DNA of 42,170 nt. It comes from Bacteroides sp. GTDB taxonomy: Bacteria; Bacteroidota; Bacteroidia; Bacteroidales; Bacteroidaceae. Positions within the stretch are counted from its first letter, which is position 1. Each line of letters begins with the position of its first letter. The DNA is taken from positions 1 through 42,170 of the forward strand of contig JAJQAY010000051.1 of assembly GCA_021203515.1 (NCBI GenBank), written 5' to 3'. The translations under genes were made by a program, and so were the position numbers. Of this stretch, positions 32,655 to 42,170 are shown in pieces. The notes under the pieces are model-generated. The model saw nothing but the letters and a program-made list of their open reading frames with translations. It was not told the origin of the DNA and ran no database searches.

Positions 32655-34979
32655 ATGAAAAGACTATTTAAACTTGCCGGACTTCTGGCTATGACAGGTC
32701 TGTTATTCTCGTGTCAGAATGAGAAGACAACCGCCAATTATCAGGTAATTCCACTCTCGCAGGAGATTACGACAGCTCCCGATGGAGAGTTCACGCTGAG
32801 TAGCGGAGTGAAGATTGTATATCCCGAAGGAAATGAAATGATGGCGCGTAATGCCGCCTTCCTTGCCGACTATCTGAAGAAAGCTACGGGTGTTGATTAT
32901 GCGGTTGCAGCAGGAACGGAAGGAAAAGGAAACATACTTCTGCAACTCGGGCTGCCTGCCGACAAGTCCGAAGCCTATTCATTGAAAGTAACTGCCGACG
33001 GGGTAACCATCTCCGGAGCAAGCGAAGCAGGTGTGTTTTACGGTATCCAGACTTTGCGTAAGTCTATTCCCGTAGTAGCAAATAGTACACCGGTATTGGC
33101 AGCTGTCGAAATCAACGACTACCCGCGTTTCGACTATCGCGGCGTGCACTTTGATGTAAGCCGCCACTTCTTCACGGTGGATGAAGTGAAGAGCTTTATC
33201 GACATGATGGTGCTGCACAATATGAACCGCTTCCACTGGCATCTGAGCGACGACCAGGGCTGGCGTCTGGAAATCAAGAAGTATCCGTTGCTGACCGAGA
33301 TAGGTTCGAAGCGTAAGGAAACGGTTATCGGACACAATTCCGGTAAGTATGACGGCATACCCTACGGTGGCTTCTATACCCAGGAACAAGCCAAAGAAAT
33401 CCTGGCTTATGCCACCGAACGCTATATTACCGTGATACCCGAAATCGACCTTCCGGGACACATGCAGGCTGCACTGGCTGCTTATCCCCATTTGGGTTGC
33501 ACCGGCGGTCCTTATGAAACGTGGACACAATGGGGCGTATCGGACAATGTACTTTGTGCCGGAAACGACAGCGTACTGACATTCATCGACGATGTTCTTA
33601 CGGAAGTGATGGATATCTTCCCGTCCGAGTACATCCATGTGGGCGGTGACGAATGCCCGAAGGTGAAGTGGGAAACTTGTCCTAAATGCCAGGCACGCAT
33701 CAAGTCGCTGGGCATCAAAGGCGACGCCAAGCACAGCAAGGAAGAGTACCTGCAGAGCTTCATCATCAGCCACGCAGAGAAGTTCCTGAACGAACACGGT
33801 CGTCAGATTATCGGTTGGGATGAAATCCTGGAAGGCGGACTGGCTCCGAATGCCACCGTAATGTCATGGCGTGGCGAAGGCGGAGGTATCGAAGCTGCCA
33901 AGCAGAAACACGGTATCATCATGACCCCGAATACTTATCTTTACTTTGACTACTATCAGACGAAAGACACGGAGAATGAACCGATGGCTATCGGCGGTTA
34001 TCTGCCTCTGGAACGTGTATACAACTACGAACCGATGCCTGCTTCATTGGCTCCCGAAGAGCAGAAGTACATCTTTGGCGTGCAAGCCAACCATTGGACC
34101 GAATATATTCCTGCCTTCTCGCAACTGCAATACATGGCTTTGCCCCGTTGGGCCGCCCTTGCCGAAGTGCAGTGGACCAACCCGGAAAAGAAGAACTATG
34201 AGAACTTCCTGGCTCGTCTGCCGCAACTCATCCGGATATATGATGCCGAAGGCTATAACTATGCCACGCACGTGTTTGATGTAAAGGCCGACTTCATCGC
34301 CAACTCCGAAACCGGAACAGTAGACGTCGTAATGAACACCATCGACAATGCTCCTATACATCATACATTGGACGGCACTGAACCGACCGCCGCTTCACCC
34401 GTTGCCGACAGCATCCTCGTTATCAAGGAAAGCTGCACGCTCAAGGCTATGGCTATCCGTCCTACCGGCAACAGCCGTATGCTGACCGAGAAGATTGTCT
34501 TCAGCAAATCCACCTCCAAACCCACTAAGGCCAACCAACCGGTGAACAGACAATACCAGTTCAACGGCGTGACGACCTTGACCGACGGACTGAAAGGAAA
34601 CGGCAACTACAAGACCGGCCGGTGGATTGCTTTCTATCGCAATGATATGGACGTGAGCATCGACCTGCTTCAACCCACCGAAATATCCAGCGTGGCTTAC
34701 AGCACTTGCGTGGAGAAGGGCGACTGGGTATTCGATGTCCGCGGCACTACCGTAGAAGTATCCGAAGACGGCACCAACTTCACTAAAGTAGCTTCCGAGG
34801 AATATCCTGCCATGAAGGAGAGCGACCGCAACGGACTGTATGAACACAAGCTGACATTTGCTCCGGTGAAAGCCCGCTACGTGCGTGTAGTAGCTCCTTC
34901 CGAGAAGTCGATACCGGCTTGGCACGGTGGCAAGGGAAATCCTGCCTTCCTGTTTGTAGATGAAATTACGGTAGACTGA
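32655..34979 (+). CDS. GH20 beta-N-acetylhexosaminidase, lipoprotein
   Basis: The 774-residue protein begins with a lipoprotein signal (LLAMTGLLFSC, acylated Cys20). A GH20b alpha/beta domain (about 30-150) follows. The GH20 barrel has FDYRGVHFDVSRHFF, HWHLSDDQGWRLEIKKYP and the catalytic Asp-Glu pair D332-E333 in YIHVGGDECPKVKW. A chitobiase-C-like segment (IHHTLDGTEP) and a discoidin-like C-terminal domain (about 640-774, IDLLQPTEISSVAYS, KARYVRVVA) complete it. The family removes terminal GlcNAc or GalNAc by substrate-assisted catalysis. In this cluster it would act on antennal or core GlcNAc of N-glycans. It lies 29 bases after the GH2 gene. Confidence 0.95.
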   Translation: MKRLFKLAGLLAMTGLLFSCQNEKTTANYQVIPLSQEITTAPDGEFTLSSGVKIVYPEGNEMMARNAAFLADYLKKATGVDYAVAAGTEGKGNILLQLGLPADKSEAYSLKVTADGVTISGASEAGVFYGIQTLRKSIPVVANSTPVLAAVEINDYPRFDYRGVHFDVSRHFFTVDEVKSFIDMMVLHNMNRFHWHLSDDQGWRLEIKKYPLLTEIGSKRKETVIGHNSGKYDGIPYGGFYTQEQAKEILAYATERYITVIPEIDLPGHMQAALAAYPHLGCTGGPYETWTQWGVSDNVLCAGNDSVLTFIDDVLTEVMDIFPSEYIHVGGDECPKVKWETCPKCQARIKSLGIKGDAKHSKEEYLQSFIISHAEKFLNEHGRQIIGWDEILEGGLAPNATVMSWRGEGGGIEAAKQKHGIIMTPNTYLYFDYYQTKDTENEPMAIGGYLPLERVYNYEPMPASLAPEEQKYIFGVQANHWTEYIPAFSQLQYMALPRWAALAEVQWTNPEKKNYENFLARLPQLIRIYDAEGYNYATHVFDVKADFIANSETGTVDVVMNTIDNAPIHHTLDGTEPTAASPVADSILVIKESCTLKAMAIRPTGNSRMLTEKIVFSKSTSKPTKANQPVNRQYQFNGVTTLTDGLKGNGNYKTGRWIAFYRNDMDVSIDLLQPTEISSVAYSTCVEKGDWVFDVRGTTVEVSEDGTNFTKVASEEYPAMKESDRNGLYEHKLTFAPVKARYVRVVAPSEKSIPAWHGGKGNPAFLFVDEITVD

Positions 34980-34997
34980 TAATATTACGGAAGAACT

Positions 34998-37271
34998 ATG
35001 ATGCATTTGAACGCTAAGTTATTGGGAAGCGTCGTCGTTGCAACTCTTCTTGCCGCTTGCAGCACTACTGCCGTGCATAAAGAGTATGCCGATTATGTAA
35101 ATCCCTTTATAGGCACCGGTGGGCATGGACACACATTCCCCGGTGCCATCGTTCCCAACGGAATGATACAGCCCGGCCCCGACACACGTATCTACGGTTG
35201 GGATGCCTGCTCAGGCTATTATTATGCCGACAGCACCATCAACGGCTTCTCGCACACCCACCTCAGCGGGACGGGTTGCGGAGATTATGGAGATATACTG
35301 TTGATGCCTACCGTGGGTACACAGAAGACGGAGCGTGTAGCGCCGGATGCACAAGCGTTGGCCTATGCTTCCCGCTTTTCTCATGCCAATGAAACGGCTT
35401 CTCCGGGATACTATTCGGTGGTTTTAGATACTTACGGAGTAAAAGCGGAACTGACCGCCACTCAGCGCGCAGCGCTTCATCGCTATACCTTCCCCGAAAC
35501 TGCGGAAGCCGGCTTCATCCTCGATTTGGACTACTCCTTGCAGGGACAGAAGAACCGGGAACTGACGCTGCAAGTGCTGAACGACTCCACTCTCTGCGGA
35601 CATAAGAACACAAATGGTTGGGCGTGGAAGCACGACGTTTACTTCTATGCCGTGTTTTCCAAGCCCTTCACCTGCACGATGCAGACTGACTCTGTGCAAC
35701 CGGTCGGTACGGCGATTCCCGTCAAGGCTTTGCTCCGTTTTGCCACGGCAAAAGACGAGCAGGTGTTGGTGAAGATAGCTCTTTCGGCCGTAGATGTGGA
35801 AGGCGCAAAGAAGAACCTTGCCGAAATACCTGGTTGGGACTTTGAACAAGTGAAGAGTGATGCCCGACAAGCATGGAACAACTATCTCGGCAAGATAGAC
35901 ATCGACACGCCGGACGAGCAACAGAAAACCGTCTTCTATACGGCGATGTACCACACCGGCATTTCTCCGAACTTATTTACCGATATAGACGGACGCTATC
36001 GTGGCTTGGACCGCCAAATCCATACCGCCGAAGCCGGCCGGCCGATGTACACCATCTTCTCCTTGTGGGATACCTTCCGTGCTTTGCATCCGTTGCTCAC
36101 CATTATCGACCCCAAGCAGAATACCGGCTTTATCCATGCCCTGCTACAGCAGTACAAGGATGGCGGCATACTGCCGATGTGGGAACTGGCGGGCAACTAT
36201 ACCGGCACGATGATTGGTTATCATGCCGTCCCCGTCATTGTAGATGCCTACATGAAGGGCGAGCACGACTTTGATGCCGAATTGGCTCTCAAGGCTTGTC
36301 TCCGAAGTGCCGAATACGATACTTTGTCGCCGATAGCTACCACCAATTACTTGAAGTACAATGCGCTGATGCCTATGTCGAAGTATTATAAGAATACATT
36401 GGGCTACGTGCCTTGCGACAAGGAAAACGAGTCCGTAGCCAAAGCGTTGGAGTATGCTTATAATGACTGGTGCATCAGCATCTTTGCCCAAGCCTTGGGC
36501 GATACGGCAACGCAACAGCGCTATGCGAAATTGAGCAAAGCCTATCAGAACTACTTCGACCCCAGTGTCCGCTTCATGCGGGGCAAGGACTCCAAGGGAC
36601 AGTGGCGCACACCTTTCAATCCCCGTTCCAGCAACCATCGCGAAGACGACTATTGCGAAGGCACCGCCTGGCAGTGGACGTGGTTCGTGCCGCATGATGT
36701 CGAAGGACTGGTTGACCTGATGGGCGGACGCGACGGCTTTATCGGTAAGCTCGATTCTTTGTTTACGGCAGACTCCGAGCTGGATGGCGAACTTGTTTCG
36801 GCAGATATATCCGGACTTATCGGACAGTATGCACATGGCAACGAACCCAGCCATCACATTCTTCACCTATATAATAAGGTAGGACAACCCTGGAAGGCGC
36901 AAGCGTTGGTAGACAGCGTGCTTCACTCGCAATACTTCAACGACCCGAACGGCTTGTCCGGCAATGAAGACTGCGGACAGATGTCTGCCTGGTACATTAT
37001 GAACGCGATGGGCTTTTATCAGCTCTGTCCCGGAAAGCCGGAATACTCCATCGGACGCCCGTTGTTCAATGCGGTGACTATCAATCTTCCTGATGGAAAG
37101 ACGTTCAGCATCATCGCCAAGAACAACTCGGCCAAGACCCCGTATATTGCATCTGCTACGTTGAACGGAAAGTCGCTCGATAAACCATTCTTCACCCACG
37201 CCCAACTTATGGGCGGCGGTACGCTTGAACTGGTGATGACCGACCAGCCCACCCGTTGGGGAGCAGAATAA
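34998..37271 (+). CDS. GH92 alpha-mannosidase, lipoprotein
   Basis: The 757-residue protein has a lipoprotein signal (VVVATLLAACS, Cys21) and the GH92 layout: YVNPFIGTGGHGHTFPGA, PGPDTRIYGWDACSGYYY, FSHTHLSGTGCGDYGD, IFSLWDTFRALHPL. The expected acid E554 lies in YCEGTAWQWTWFVPHD and the expected base D658 in GNEDCGQMSAWYIMNAMG. GH92 enzymes are calcium-dependent exo-alpha-mannosidases acting on high-mannose N-glycans; the linkage preference cannot be told here. Only 18 bases separate it from the GH20 gene upstream. It would expose the core for the beta-mannosidase. Confidence 0.95.
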   Translation: MMHLNAKLLGSVVVATLLAACSTTAVHKEYADYVNPFIGTGGHGHTFPGAIVPNGMIQPGPDTRIYGWDACSGYYYADSTINGFSHTHLSGTGCGDYGDILLMPTVGTQKTERVAPDAQALAYASRFSHANETASPGYYSVVLDTYGVKAELTATQRAALHRYTFPETAEAGFILDLDYSLQGQKNRELTLQVLNDSTLCGHKNTNGWAWKHDVYFYAVFSKPFTCTMQTDSVQPVGTAIPVKALLRFATAKDEQVLVKIALSAVDVEGAKKNLAEIPGWDFEQVKSDARQAWNNYLGKIDIDTPDEQQKTVFYTAMYHTGISPNLFTDIDGRYRGLDRQIHTAEAGRPMYTIFSLWDTFRALHPLLTIIDPKQNTGFIHALLQQYKDGGILPMWELAGNYTGTMIGYHAVPVIVDAYMKGEHDFDAELALKACLRSAEYDTLSPIATTNYLKYNALMPMSKYYKNTLGYVPCDKENESVAKALEYAYNDWCISIFAQALGDTATQQRYAKLSKAYQNYFDPSVRFMRGKDSKGQWRTPFNPRSSNHREDDYCEGTAWQWTWFVPHDVEGLVDLMGGRDGFIGKLDSLFTADSELDGELVSADISGLIGQYAHGNEPSHHILHLYNKVGQPWKAQALVDSVLHSQYFNDPNGLSGNEDCGQMSAWYIMNAMGFYQLCPGKPEYSIGRPLFNAVTINLPDGKTFSIIAKNNSAKTPYIASATLNGKSLDKPFFTHAQLMGGGTLELVMTDQPTRWGAE

Positions 37272-37304
37272 GATTTTCTAATTTGTATAAACCCATTTAG
37301 TCAT

Positions 37305-39380
37305 ATGCCCCACATCAACCGTTTATTCCGCTTCTTGTTGTGCGCCGCCCTTTTGCTGGGCGGCGGCACACTGGCGGCACAGTCCGTCATTCCCGTTCCG
37401 CTGAAAGTGGAGCAAGGGAACGGTGCTTTCCTTCTTTCCCGCGACACGAAACTGTATACCAACCTCAAAGGAAAAGAGAAGAAAGCCCTGAACAATTATC
37501 TGTCCACCCTTCCGTCTCCCTTCAATGCAGGCATCAACGGCAAGCGGAGTACCCGCGAGAATGTGATTATCCTGCGGAAGATGGAGGAAGGCTTCTCTGC
37601 TCCCGAAGGCTACACGCTGGAGGCCACTCCCGCACAAGTATTGATTTGTTCGGCTACGGATGCCGGGCTGTTCTACGGCTTGCAGACATTGCTCCAACTG
37701 GCCGAACCCGTCGGTGAGGCTCAGTGGAAAGTTCCTTCCGTTCGCATGGAAGATGCTCCCCGCTTTGACTACCGTGGCTTTATGATGGACGTTTCCCGCC
37801 ACTTCCGTTCCAAGGAATTCGTCAAGAAGCAGATTGATGCGTTGGCACGCTACAAGATGAACCGCCTGCATCTGCACCTGACGGACGGTGCCGGCTGGCG
37901 CATCGAAATAAAGAAGTATCCACGCCTGACGGAGTTTGCCGCCTGGCAGCCGGAAGCCACCTGGAAGAAATGGTGGTTTGGCGAAGACGGACGCAAGTAT
38001 TGCGAACAGACCGACCCCCGCGCACAAGGCGGATACTACACGCAGGATGATATTCGCGAAATGGTGCGCTATGCTGCCGAACGCCATATAACCATCGTTC
38101 CCGAGATAGAAATGCCGGCGCACTCCGAAGAAGTGTTGGCTGCCTATCCCGAACTCTCTTGTCCGGGCGAACCGTATAAGAGTGCCGATTTCTGCGTAGG
38201 CAACGAGCAGACTTTCGCTTTCCTTGAAGATGTACTGACGGAAGTCATGGCGCTTTTCCCTTCGGAATACATTCATGTGGGTGGCGATGAGGCCGGCAAG
38301 GCAGCGTGGAAGACCTGCCCCAAGTGCCAGCAACGCATGGCGGACAACCATCTGAAAGACGTCAACGAACTGCAAAGCTATCTCATTCACCGCATCGAAG
38401 TATTCCTCAATGCTCATGGGCGTAAGCTGCTGGGCTGGGACGAAATCATGGAAGGCGGTTTGGCGCCCAACGCTACCGTGATGTCATGGCGGGGCGAAGA
38501 AGGTGGCATTCGTGCCGTCAAGGCAGGGCATCGGGCCGTCATGACGCCCGGCGAGTATTGCTATCTGGACAAATACCAGGATGCTCCCTATTCACAGCCG
38601 GAGGCTATCGGCGGATATATCCCGTTGTCGAAGGTATATTCCTATAATCCCGTTCCGGAGGCACTGACGGCAGAAGAAGCGGCACTCATATACGGTGTGC
38701 AAGCCAATCTTTGGGCCGAATACATACCCACGGACGAGCATTACGAATACATGATATATCCCCGCATCCTTGCGATAGCCGAGGTGGAATGGAGCGCTCC
38801 CGCCCGGAAGTCCTATGACGACTTCCATGCACGTGCATTGAAAGCAGTGGAGTGGCTGCAGGCACATGATTACCACCCGTTCCCTTTGAAAAATGAAATA
38901 GGCAACCGTCCCGAAGCGGTACAGCCCGTCAGCCATCTGGCGCTGGGCAAGCTGGTGAAGTACAACGCCCCCTTCAACAGTTCTTACCCCGCACAAGGAG
39001 AGAAGACGCTTACCGATGGCATACGGGGCAGTTGGACCTACTCTGACGGTGCCTGGCAAGGCTTCATCTCCCGCGATCGCCTGGACGTTACTATCGACCT
39101 GGAAGCGGATACGGAACTTCATTCCATCAGTGCCTACTTCATGCAGGTGGTGGGACCCGAAGTCTTTCTTCCCGCCAAAGTCATCATCTCCGTTTCTACG
39201 GATGGCACCGACTTCACCGAACTGACCCGTCTCATCCACGAAGTCGTGAAGTCCGATGTCATCGTTTTCCGCAACTATGGTTGGCAAGGTGAGGCGCAGG
39301 CCCGTTACATCCGCTATCAGGCCCGTGCCGGCAAGGCGTTTGGCGGTTGGATATTCACGGATGAAATAGTAGTGAAATAA
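37305..39380 (+). CDS. GH20 beta-N-acetylhexosaminidase, second
   Basis: The 691-residue protein has a signal peptide (LLCAALLLGGGTLAAQ) without a lipobox, so it is probably periplasmic and soluble. It carries FDYRGFMMDVSRHF, HLHLTDGAGWRIEIKKYP and the catalytic pair D328-E329 (YIHVGGDEAGKAAW). A C-terminal discoidin-like domain spans about 545-691. Its sequence differs clearly from the first GH20 (H-L-T-D-G-A-G-W instead of H-L-S-D-D-Q-G-W at the +1 loop), suggesting a different linkage or substrate. It follows GH92 by 33 bases. Confidence 0.95.
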   Translation: MPHINRLFRFLLCAALLLGGGTLAAQSVIPVPLKVEQGNGAFLLSRDTKLYTNLKGKEKKALNNYLSTLPSPFNAGINGKRSTRENVIILRKMEEGFSAPEGYTLEATPAQVLICSATDAGLFYGLQTLLQLAEPVGEAQWKVPSVRMEDAPRFDYRGFMMDVSRHFRSKEFVKKQIDALARYKMNRLHLHLTDGAGWRIEIKKYPRLTEFAAWQPEATWKKWWFGEDGRKYCEQTDPRAQGGYYTQDDIREMVRYAAERHITIVPEIEMPAHSEEVLAAYPELSCPGEPYKSADFCVGNEQTFAFLEDVLTEVMALFPSEYIHVGGDEAGKAAWKTCPKCQQRMADNHLKDVNELQSYLIHRIEVFLNAHGRKLLGWDEIMEGGLAPNATVMSWRGEEGGIRAVKAGHRAVMTPGEYCYLDKYQDAPYSQPEAIGGYIPLSKVYSYNPVPEALTAEEAALIYGVQANLWAEYIPTDEHYEYMIYPRILAIAEVEWSAPARKSYDDFHARALKAVEWLQAHDYHPFPLKNEIGNRPEAVQPVSHLALGKLVKYNAPFNSSYPAQGEKTLTDGIRGSWTYSDGAWQGFISRDRLDVTIDLEADTELHSISAYFMQVVGPEVFLPAKVIISVSTDGTDFTELTRLIHEVVKSDVIVFRNYGWQGEAQARYIRYQARAGKAFGGWIFTDEIVVK

Positions 39381-39403
39381 ATCTCAATCAATCTCACAAT
39401 CGT

Positions 39404-41905
39404 ATGAATAGAAAACTCATCTTTGCACTTATCACTTTGTTTGCTCTGCCCCTGTTCCTCCGGGCGCGGGTAAGAACCGAACAGACCTTTGAGAAAGGGT
39501 GGAAGTTCACCCGTGAAGACAATCCGGACTTCAGCCGGACGGCCTGCGACGATGCCAAGTGGCAGTCGGTCGTTGTCCCGCACGACTGGGCCATCTACGG
39601 CCCTTTCAGTATCAATAACGACAAGCAGAAAGTCGCCATCAGCCAAGACGGGCAGAAGGAGGCGATGGAACATGCCGGGCGCACCGGAGGTCTGCCCTTT
39701 GTGGGAGTAGGCTGGTATCGGTTGCAGTTCGAAGCCCCTTCCTTTGCTCCCGGCAAGAAAGCCACCCTTGTCTTTGACGGAGCCATGAGCCACGCCCGCG
39801 TCTACATCAACGGACAAGAAGCCGGCTACTGGCCCTATGGCTACAACTCCTTCTACGTGGATGCCACTCCTTACCTCAAACCCGGTGAAGCGAACATGCT
39901 TGCCGTCCGCCTGGAGAACGAAACCGAGTCGTCCCGTTGGTATCCGGGTGCAGGACTCTACCGCAACGTGCATCTGGTGGTGAACGAAGATGCGCACATC
40001 CCCACCTGGGGAACCCAACTGACTACTCCGGTTGTGAAGAATGACTATGCCCGGGTGCACCTGAAGACCAGTCTGGAAGTCCCTGCCGGAAAGACCTTTG
40101 CCGACTATCGCATCGTGACGGAGCTGAAAGACCGGAATGGTAAGGTAGTTGCCACGAACGAGAAGCCGGGCAGCGCGTTCGATGAGAATACCTTCGAACA
40201 AGAGTTCCTAGTGACGTCTCCCCAACTTTGGTCGCCCGATGCTCCGGTGCTCTATTCGGCAGTATCGAAGGTGTACGAAGGCGCTACGCTGAAAGACGAA
40301 TATACTACTCCTTTCGGCATTCGTTCTATTGAAATCATCCCCAACCAAGGTTTCTACCTGAACGGACAACGGACGATGCTGAAAGGCGTGTGCAATCATC
40401 ACGACCTCGGCCCCTTGGGCGGCATTGCCAATGAAGCTGGCATCCGCCGCCAGATACGCATCCTGAAGGATATGGGTTGCAACGCCATCCGTACCTCCCA
40501 CAACATGCCTGCACCCGAACTGGTTCGTGCTTGCGATGAAATGGGCATGATGCTAATGGCCGAGTCTTTTGACGAATGGAAAGCCGCCAAAGTGCAGAAC
40601 GGCTATCACAAGGTATTTGATGAATGGGTGGAAAAGGACTTGGTGAACCTGCTCCGCCACTACCGCAACAATCCGAGCATCGTGATGTGGTGCATCGGCA
40701 ACGAAGTGTCCGACCAGTGGAACGGCAACCGTGGCCCGAAGCTCTCCCGCTTCTTGCAGGACATCTGCCACCGCGAAGACCCCACACGCCCTGTCACGCA
40801 AGGCATGGATGCCCCGGATGCGGTGGTGAACAATAACATGGCGGCCGTGATGGACGTTGCCGGCTTCAACTACCGTCCGCACAAATATCAGGAGAACTAC
40901 AAGAAGCTCCCGCAGGAAATCATACTGGGTAGCGAGACGGCTTCCACCGTCAGCTCGCGCGGCGTGTATAAGTTCCCGGTGGAGCGCCGTTCCATGCAGA
41001 AGTACCCCGACCACCAGTCTTCCTCCTACGATGTGGAGCATTGCGGTTGGTCCAATCTGCCCGAAGATGATTTCATCCAACACGAAGATTTACCCTATTG
41101 CATCGGCGAGTTTGTCTGGACGGGCTTCGACTATCTGGGCGAGCCTACTCCTTACTATACAGACTGGCCCAGCCACTCCTCCCTCTTCGGCATCATCGAC
41201 CTTGCCGGGCTGCCGAAAGACCGCTACTACCTCTATCGCAGCCACTGGAACAAGAACGAGGAGACACTCCACATCTTGCCCCATTGGAACTGGGAAGGAC
41301 GCGAGGGCGGAGTGACACCGGTATTCGTCTACACCAACTATCCCTCTGCCGAGCTCTTCATCAACGGCAAGAGCCAGGGCAAGCGTACCAAAGACCTGTC
41401 TGTCACCATCGATAACAGTGCGGACTCCCTTTTCACCGCTACCTTCAAGCGCCAGCAACGCTACCGCCTGATGTGGATGGACACGAAGTACGAACCGGGA
41501 ACAGTGAAAGTCGTTGCCTACGACAAAGACGGTAAGGCCGTTGCCGAAAAGGAAATCCACACGGCAGGCAAGCCTCACCATATAGAGCTAATCCCCGACC
41601 GCAGGGAAATCAAAGCCGACGGCAAGGACTTGGCCTTCGTCACCGTCAGAGTGGTGGATAAGGACGGCAATCTCTGTCCTCTGGCCGAAAATGAAATCAG
41701 CTTCAAGGTGAAAGGTGCCGGAAGCTATCGTGCCGGAGCCAATGGAAATCCCGCTTCGCTGGAGTCTTTCCAGACACCGAAGATGAAAGTATTCAGCGGC
41801 ATGATGACGGCTATCGTTGCCTCTTCTGAAAAACCGGGCGAGATTACACTCGAAGCCACCGGAAAAGGACTGGTGAAAGGAATACTGAAACTTGAAAATA
41901 AATAG
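39404..41905 (+). CDS. GH2 beta-galactosidase-type enzyme
   Basis: The 833-residue secreted protein has a signal peptide (MNRKLIFALITLFALPLFLRA). The GH2 domains follow, with RTEQTFEKGWKFTRED, VPHDWAIYGPF, GGLPFVGVGWYR, NETESSRWYPGAGLYRNVHL. The barrel has KGVCNHHDLGPLGG, the acid/base E434 in MWCIGNEVSDQW and the nucleophile E511 in ILGSETAST. The C-terminus has a DUF4982-like and a late Ig-like domain (HHIELIPDRREIKADGKDLAFV). Such Bacteroidota GH2 proteins are usually beta-galactosidases; here removal of antennal galactose fits the cluster. It follows GH20 by 23 bases and is closed by a terminator. Confidence 0.92.
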   Translation: MNRKLIFALITLFALPLFLRARVRTEQTFEKGWKFTREDNPDFSRTACDDAKWQSVVVPHDWAIYGPFSINNDKQKVAISQDGQKEAMEHAGRTGGLPFVGVGWYRLQFEAPSFAPGKKATLVFDGAMSHARVYINGQEAGYWPYGYNSFYVDATPYLKPGEANMLAVRLENETESSRWYPGAGLYRNVHLVVNEDAHIPTWGTQLTTPVVKNDYARVHLKTSLEVPAGKTFADYRIVTELKDRNGKVVATNEKPGSAFDENTFEQEFLVTSPQLWSPDAPVLYSAVSKVYEGATLKDEYTTPFGIRSIEIIPNQGFYLNGQRTMLKGVCNHHDLGPLGGIANEAGIRRQIRILKDMGCNAIRTSHNMPAPELVRACDEMGMMLMAESFDEWKAAKVQNGYHKVFDEWVEKDLVNLLRHYRNNPSIVMWCIGNEVSDQWNGNRGPKLSRFLQDICHREDPTRPVTQGMDAPDAVVNNNMAAVMDVAGFNYRPHKYQENYKKLPQEIILGSETASTVSSRGVYKFPVERRSMQKYPDHQSSSYDVEHCGWSNLPEDDFIQHEDLPYCIGEFVWTGFDYLGEPTPYYTDWPSHSSLFGIIDLAGLPKDRYYLYRSHWNKNEETLHILPHWNWEGREGGVTPVFVYTNYPSAELFINGKSQGKRTKDLSVTIDNSADSLFTATFKRQQRYRLMWMDTKYEPGTVKVVAYDKDGKAVAEKEIHTAGKPHHIELIPDRREIKADGKDLAFVTVRVVDKDGNLCPLAENEISFKVKGAGSYRAGANGNPASLESFQTPKMKVFSGMMTAIVASSEKPGEITLEATGKGLVKGILKLENK

Positions 41906-41984
41906 ATTCTATCGTCACTCATAGTTTTATGATGATAATCTAATGATAATAAATACTTTATAGGGTGCTGATAACGGTTATGAT

Positions 41985-42020
41985 AAGGTGTTGATAGAAT
42001 TCTATCAGCACCTTTCATTT
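41985..42020 (+). terminator. Terminator of the glycosidase operon
   Basis: AAGGTGTTGATAGAA (41985-41999) pairs with TTCTATCAGCACCTT (42000-42014), a 15-bp stem with one G-U pair, followed by TTCATTTTG. It lies 79 bases after the GH2 stop. In the rest of the gap to 42170 I see no gene and no convincing promoter. Confidence 0.75.
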
Positions 42021-42170
42021 TGTCACAATGCCTTCGACCAGTGTCGTTTATCCGAAGCAGTCGCAAAACCTGGTGGATTTAGGCTGTGCTATTGACCGAC
42101 ATTTAATTCGTATTGGTACGGGTATGAATAAAAAGTTTCATTTTGACATTTTGCATTTCTACTTGCGTCA

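Noticed and set aside
42015..42170. Possible promoter or gene start at the window end
   Set aside because: TTTTG and TACTTG words near 42144-42167 are at the wrong spacing and no reading frame follows within the window.

Overview
The window looks like chromosomal DNA of a gut Bacteroides or a close relative. The evidence is a lipid A operon with an LpxC-FabZ fusion layout, M56/TonB and GH92/GH20 lipoproteins typical of the group, promoter boxes of the Bacteroides type (TAnnTTTG), and little sign of Shine-Dalgarno sequences. I see no rRNA, tRNA, CRISPR array, phage or complete insertion sequence. Species cannot be fixed from the sequence alone.

Layout. Bases 1-5100 (+ strand) hold the 3' part of an M56/TonB-type sensor gene, a broken C45-family acyltransferase/hydrolase gene and an intact GH3 beta-glucosidase-type gene. 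From 5300 to 29500 almost everything is on the minus strand and is housekeeping. Read in the direction of transcription: POT peptide transporter, hpt, adk, obgE, pgeF, a B3/B4 protein; phoH-like, purC, ubiE/menG, aroE, an alpha/beta hydrolase, a TPM protein and LemA; an HU-like protein; purM, prfA, a DUF4153 membrane protein, pyrF, an HD phosphohydrolase, lpxD, lpxC, fabZ, lpxA, a pRiA4b ORF-3-like protein and miaA. From 30061 to 41905 (+ strand) lie five tightly spaced exo-glycosidases: GH2 beta-mannosidase, GH20, GH92, GH20 and GH2 beta-galactosidase-type. Together they could strip an N-glycan from its antennae to the Man-beta-GlcNAc core. No SusC/SusD pair lies in the window, and a terminator closes the cluster.

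Two things stand out. First, the intergenic gaps are full of palindromic elements whose arms are built from short tandem repeats (7, 8 or about 9-10 bp). Three of them (near 11.6, 21.85 and 26.74 kb) share a conserved core, GCTGCGC followed by a TAT-rich stretch and a GCAT/GGAT box, although their arms use different repeat units. A separate 316-bp MITE-like element (29624-29939) has 18-bp terminal inverted repeats and carries four 22-bp tandem repeats. An unrelated 22-bp iteron array lies just upstream of the HU-like gene.

Second, six reading frames are interrupted by small indels, most of them in homopolymers, and all three runs of seven or more G/C that I found inside genes coincide with a break. 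This points either to sequence or assembly errors or to real decay; raw reads would decide. The C45 gene also has a stop at codon 2.
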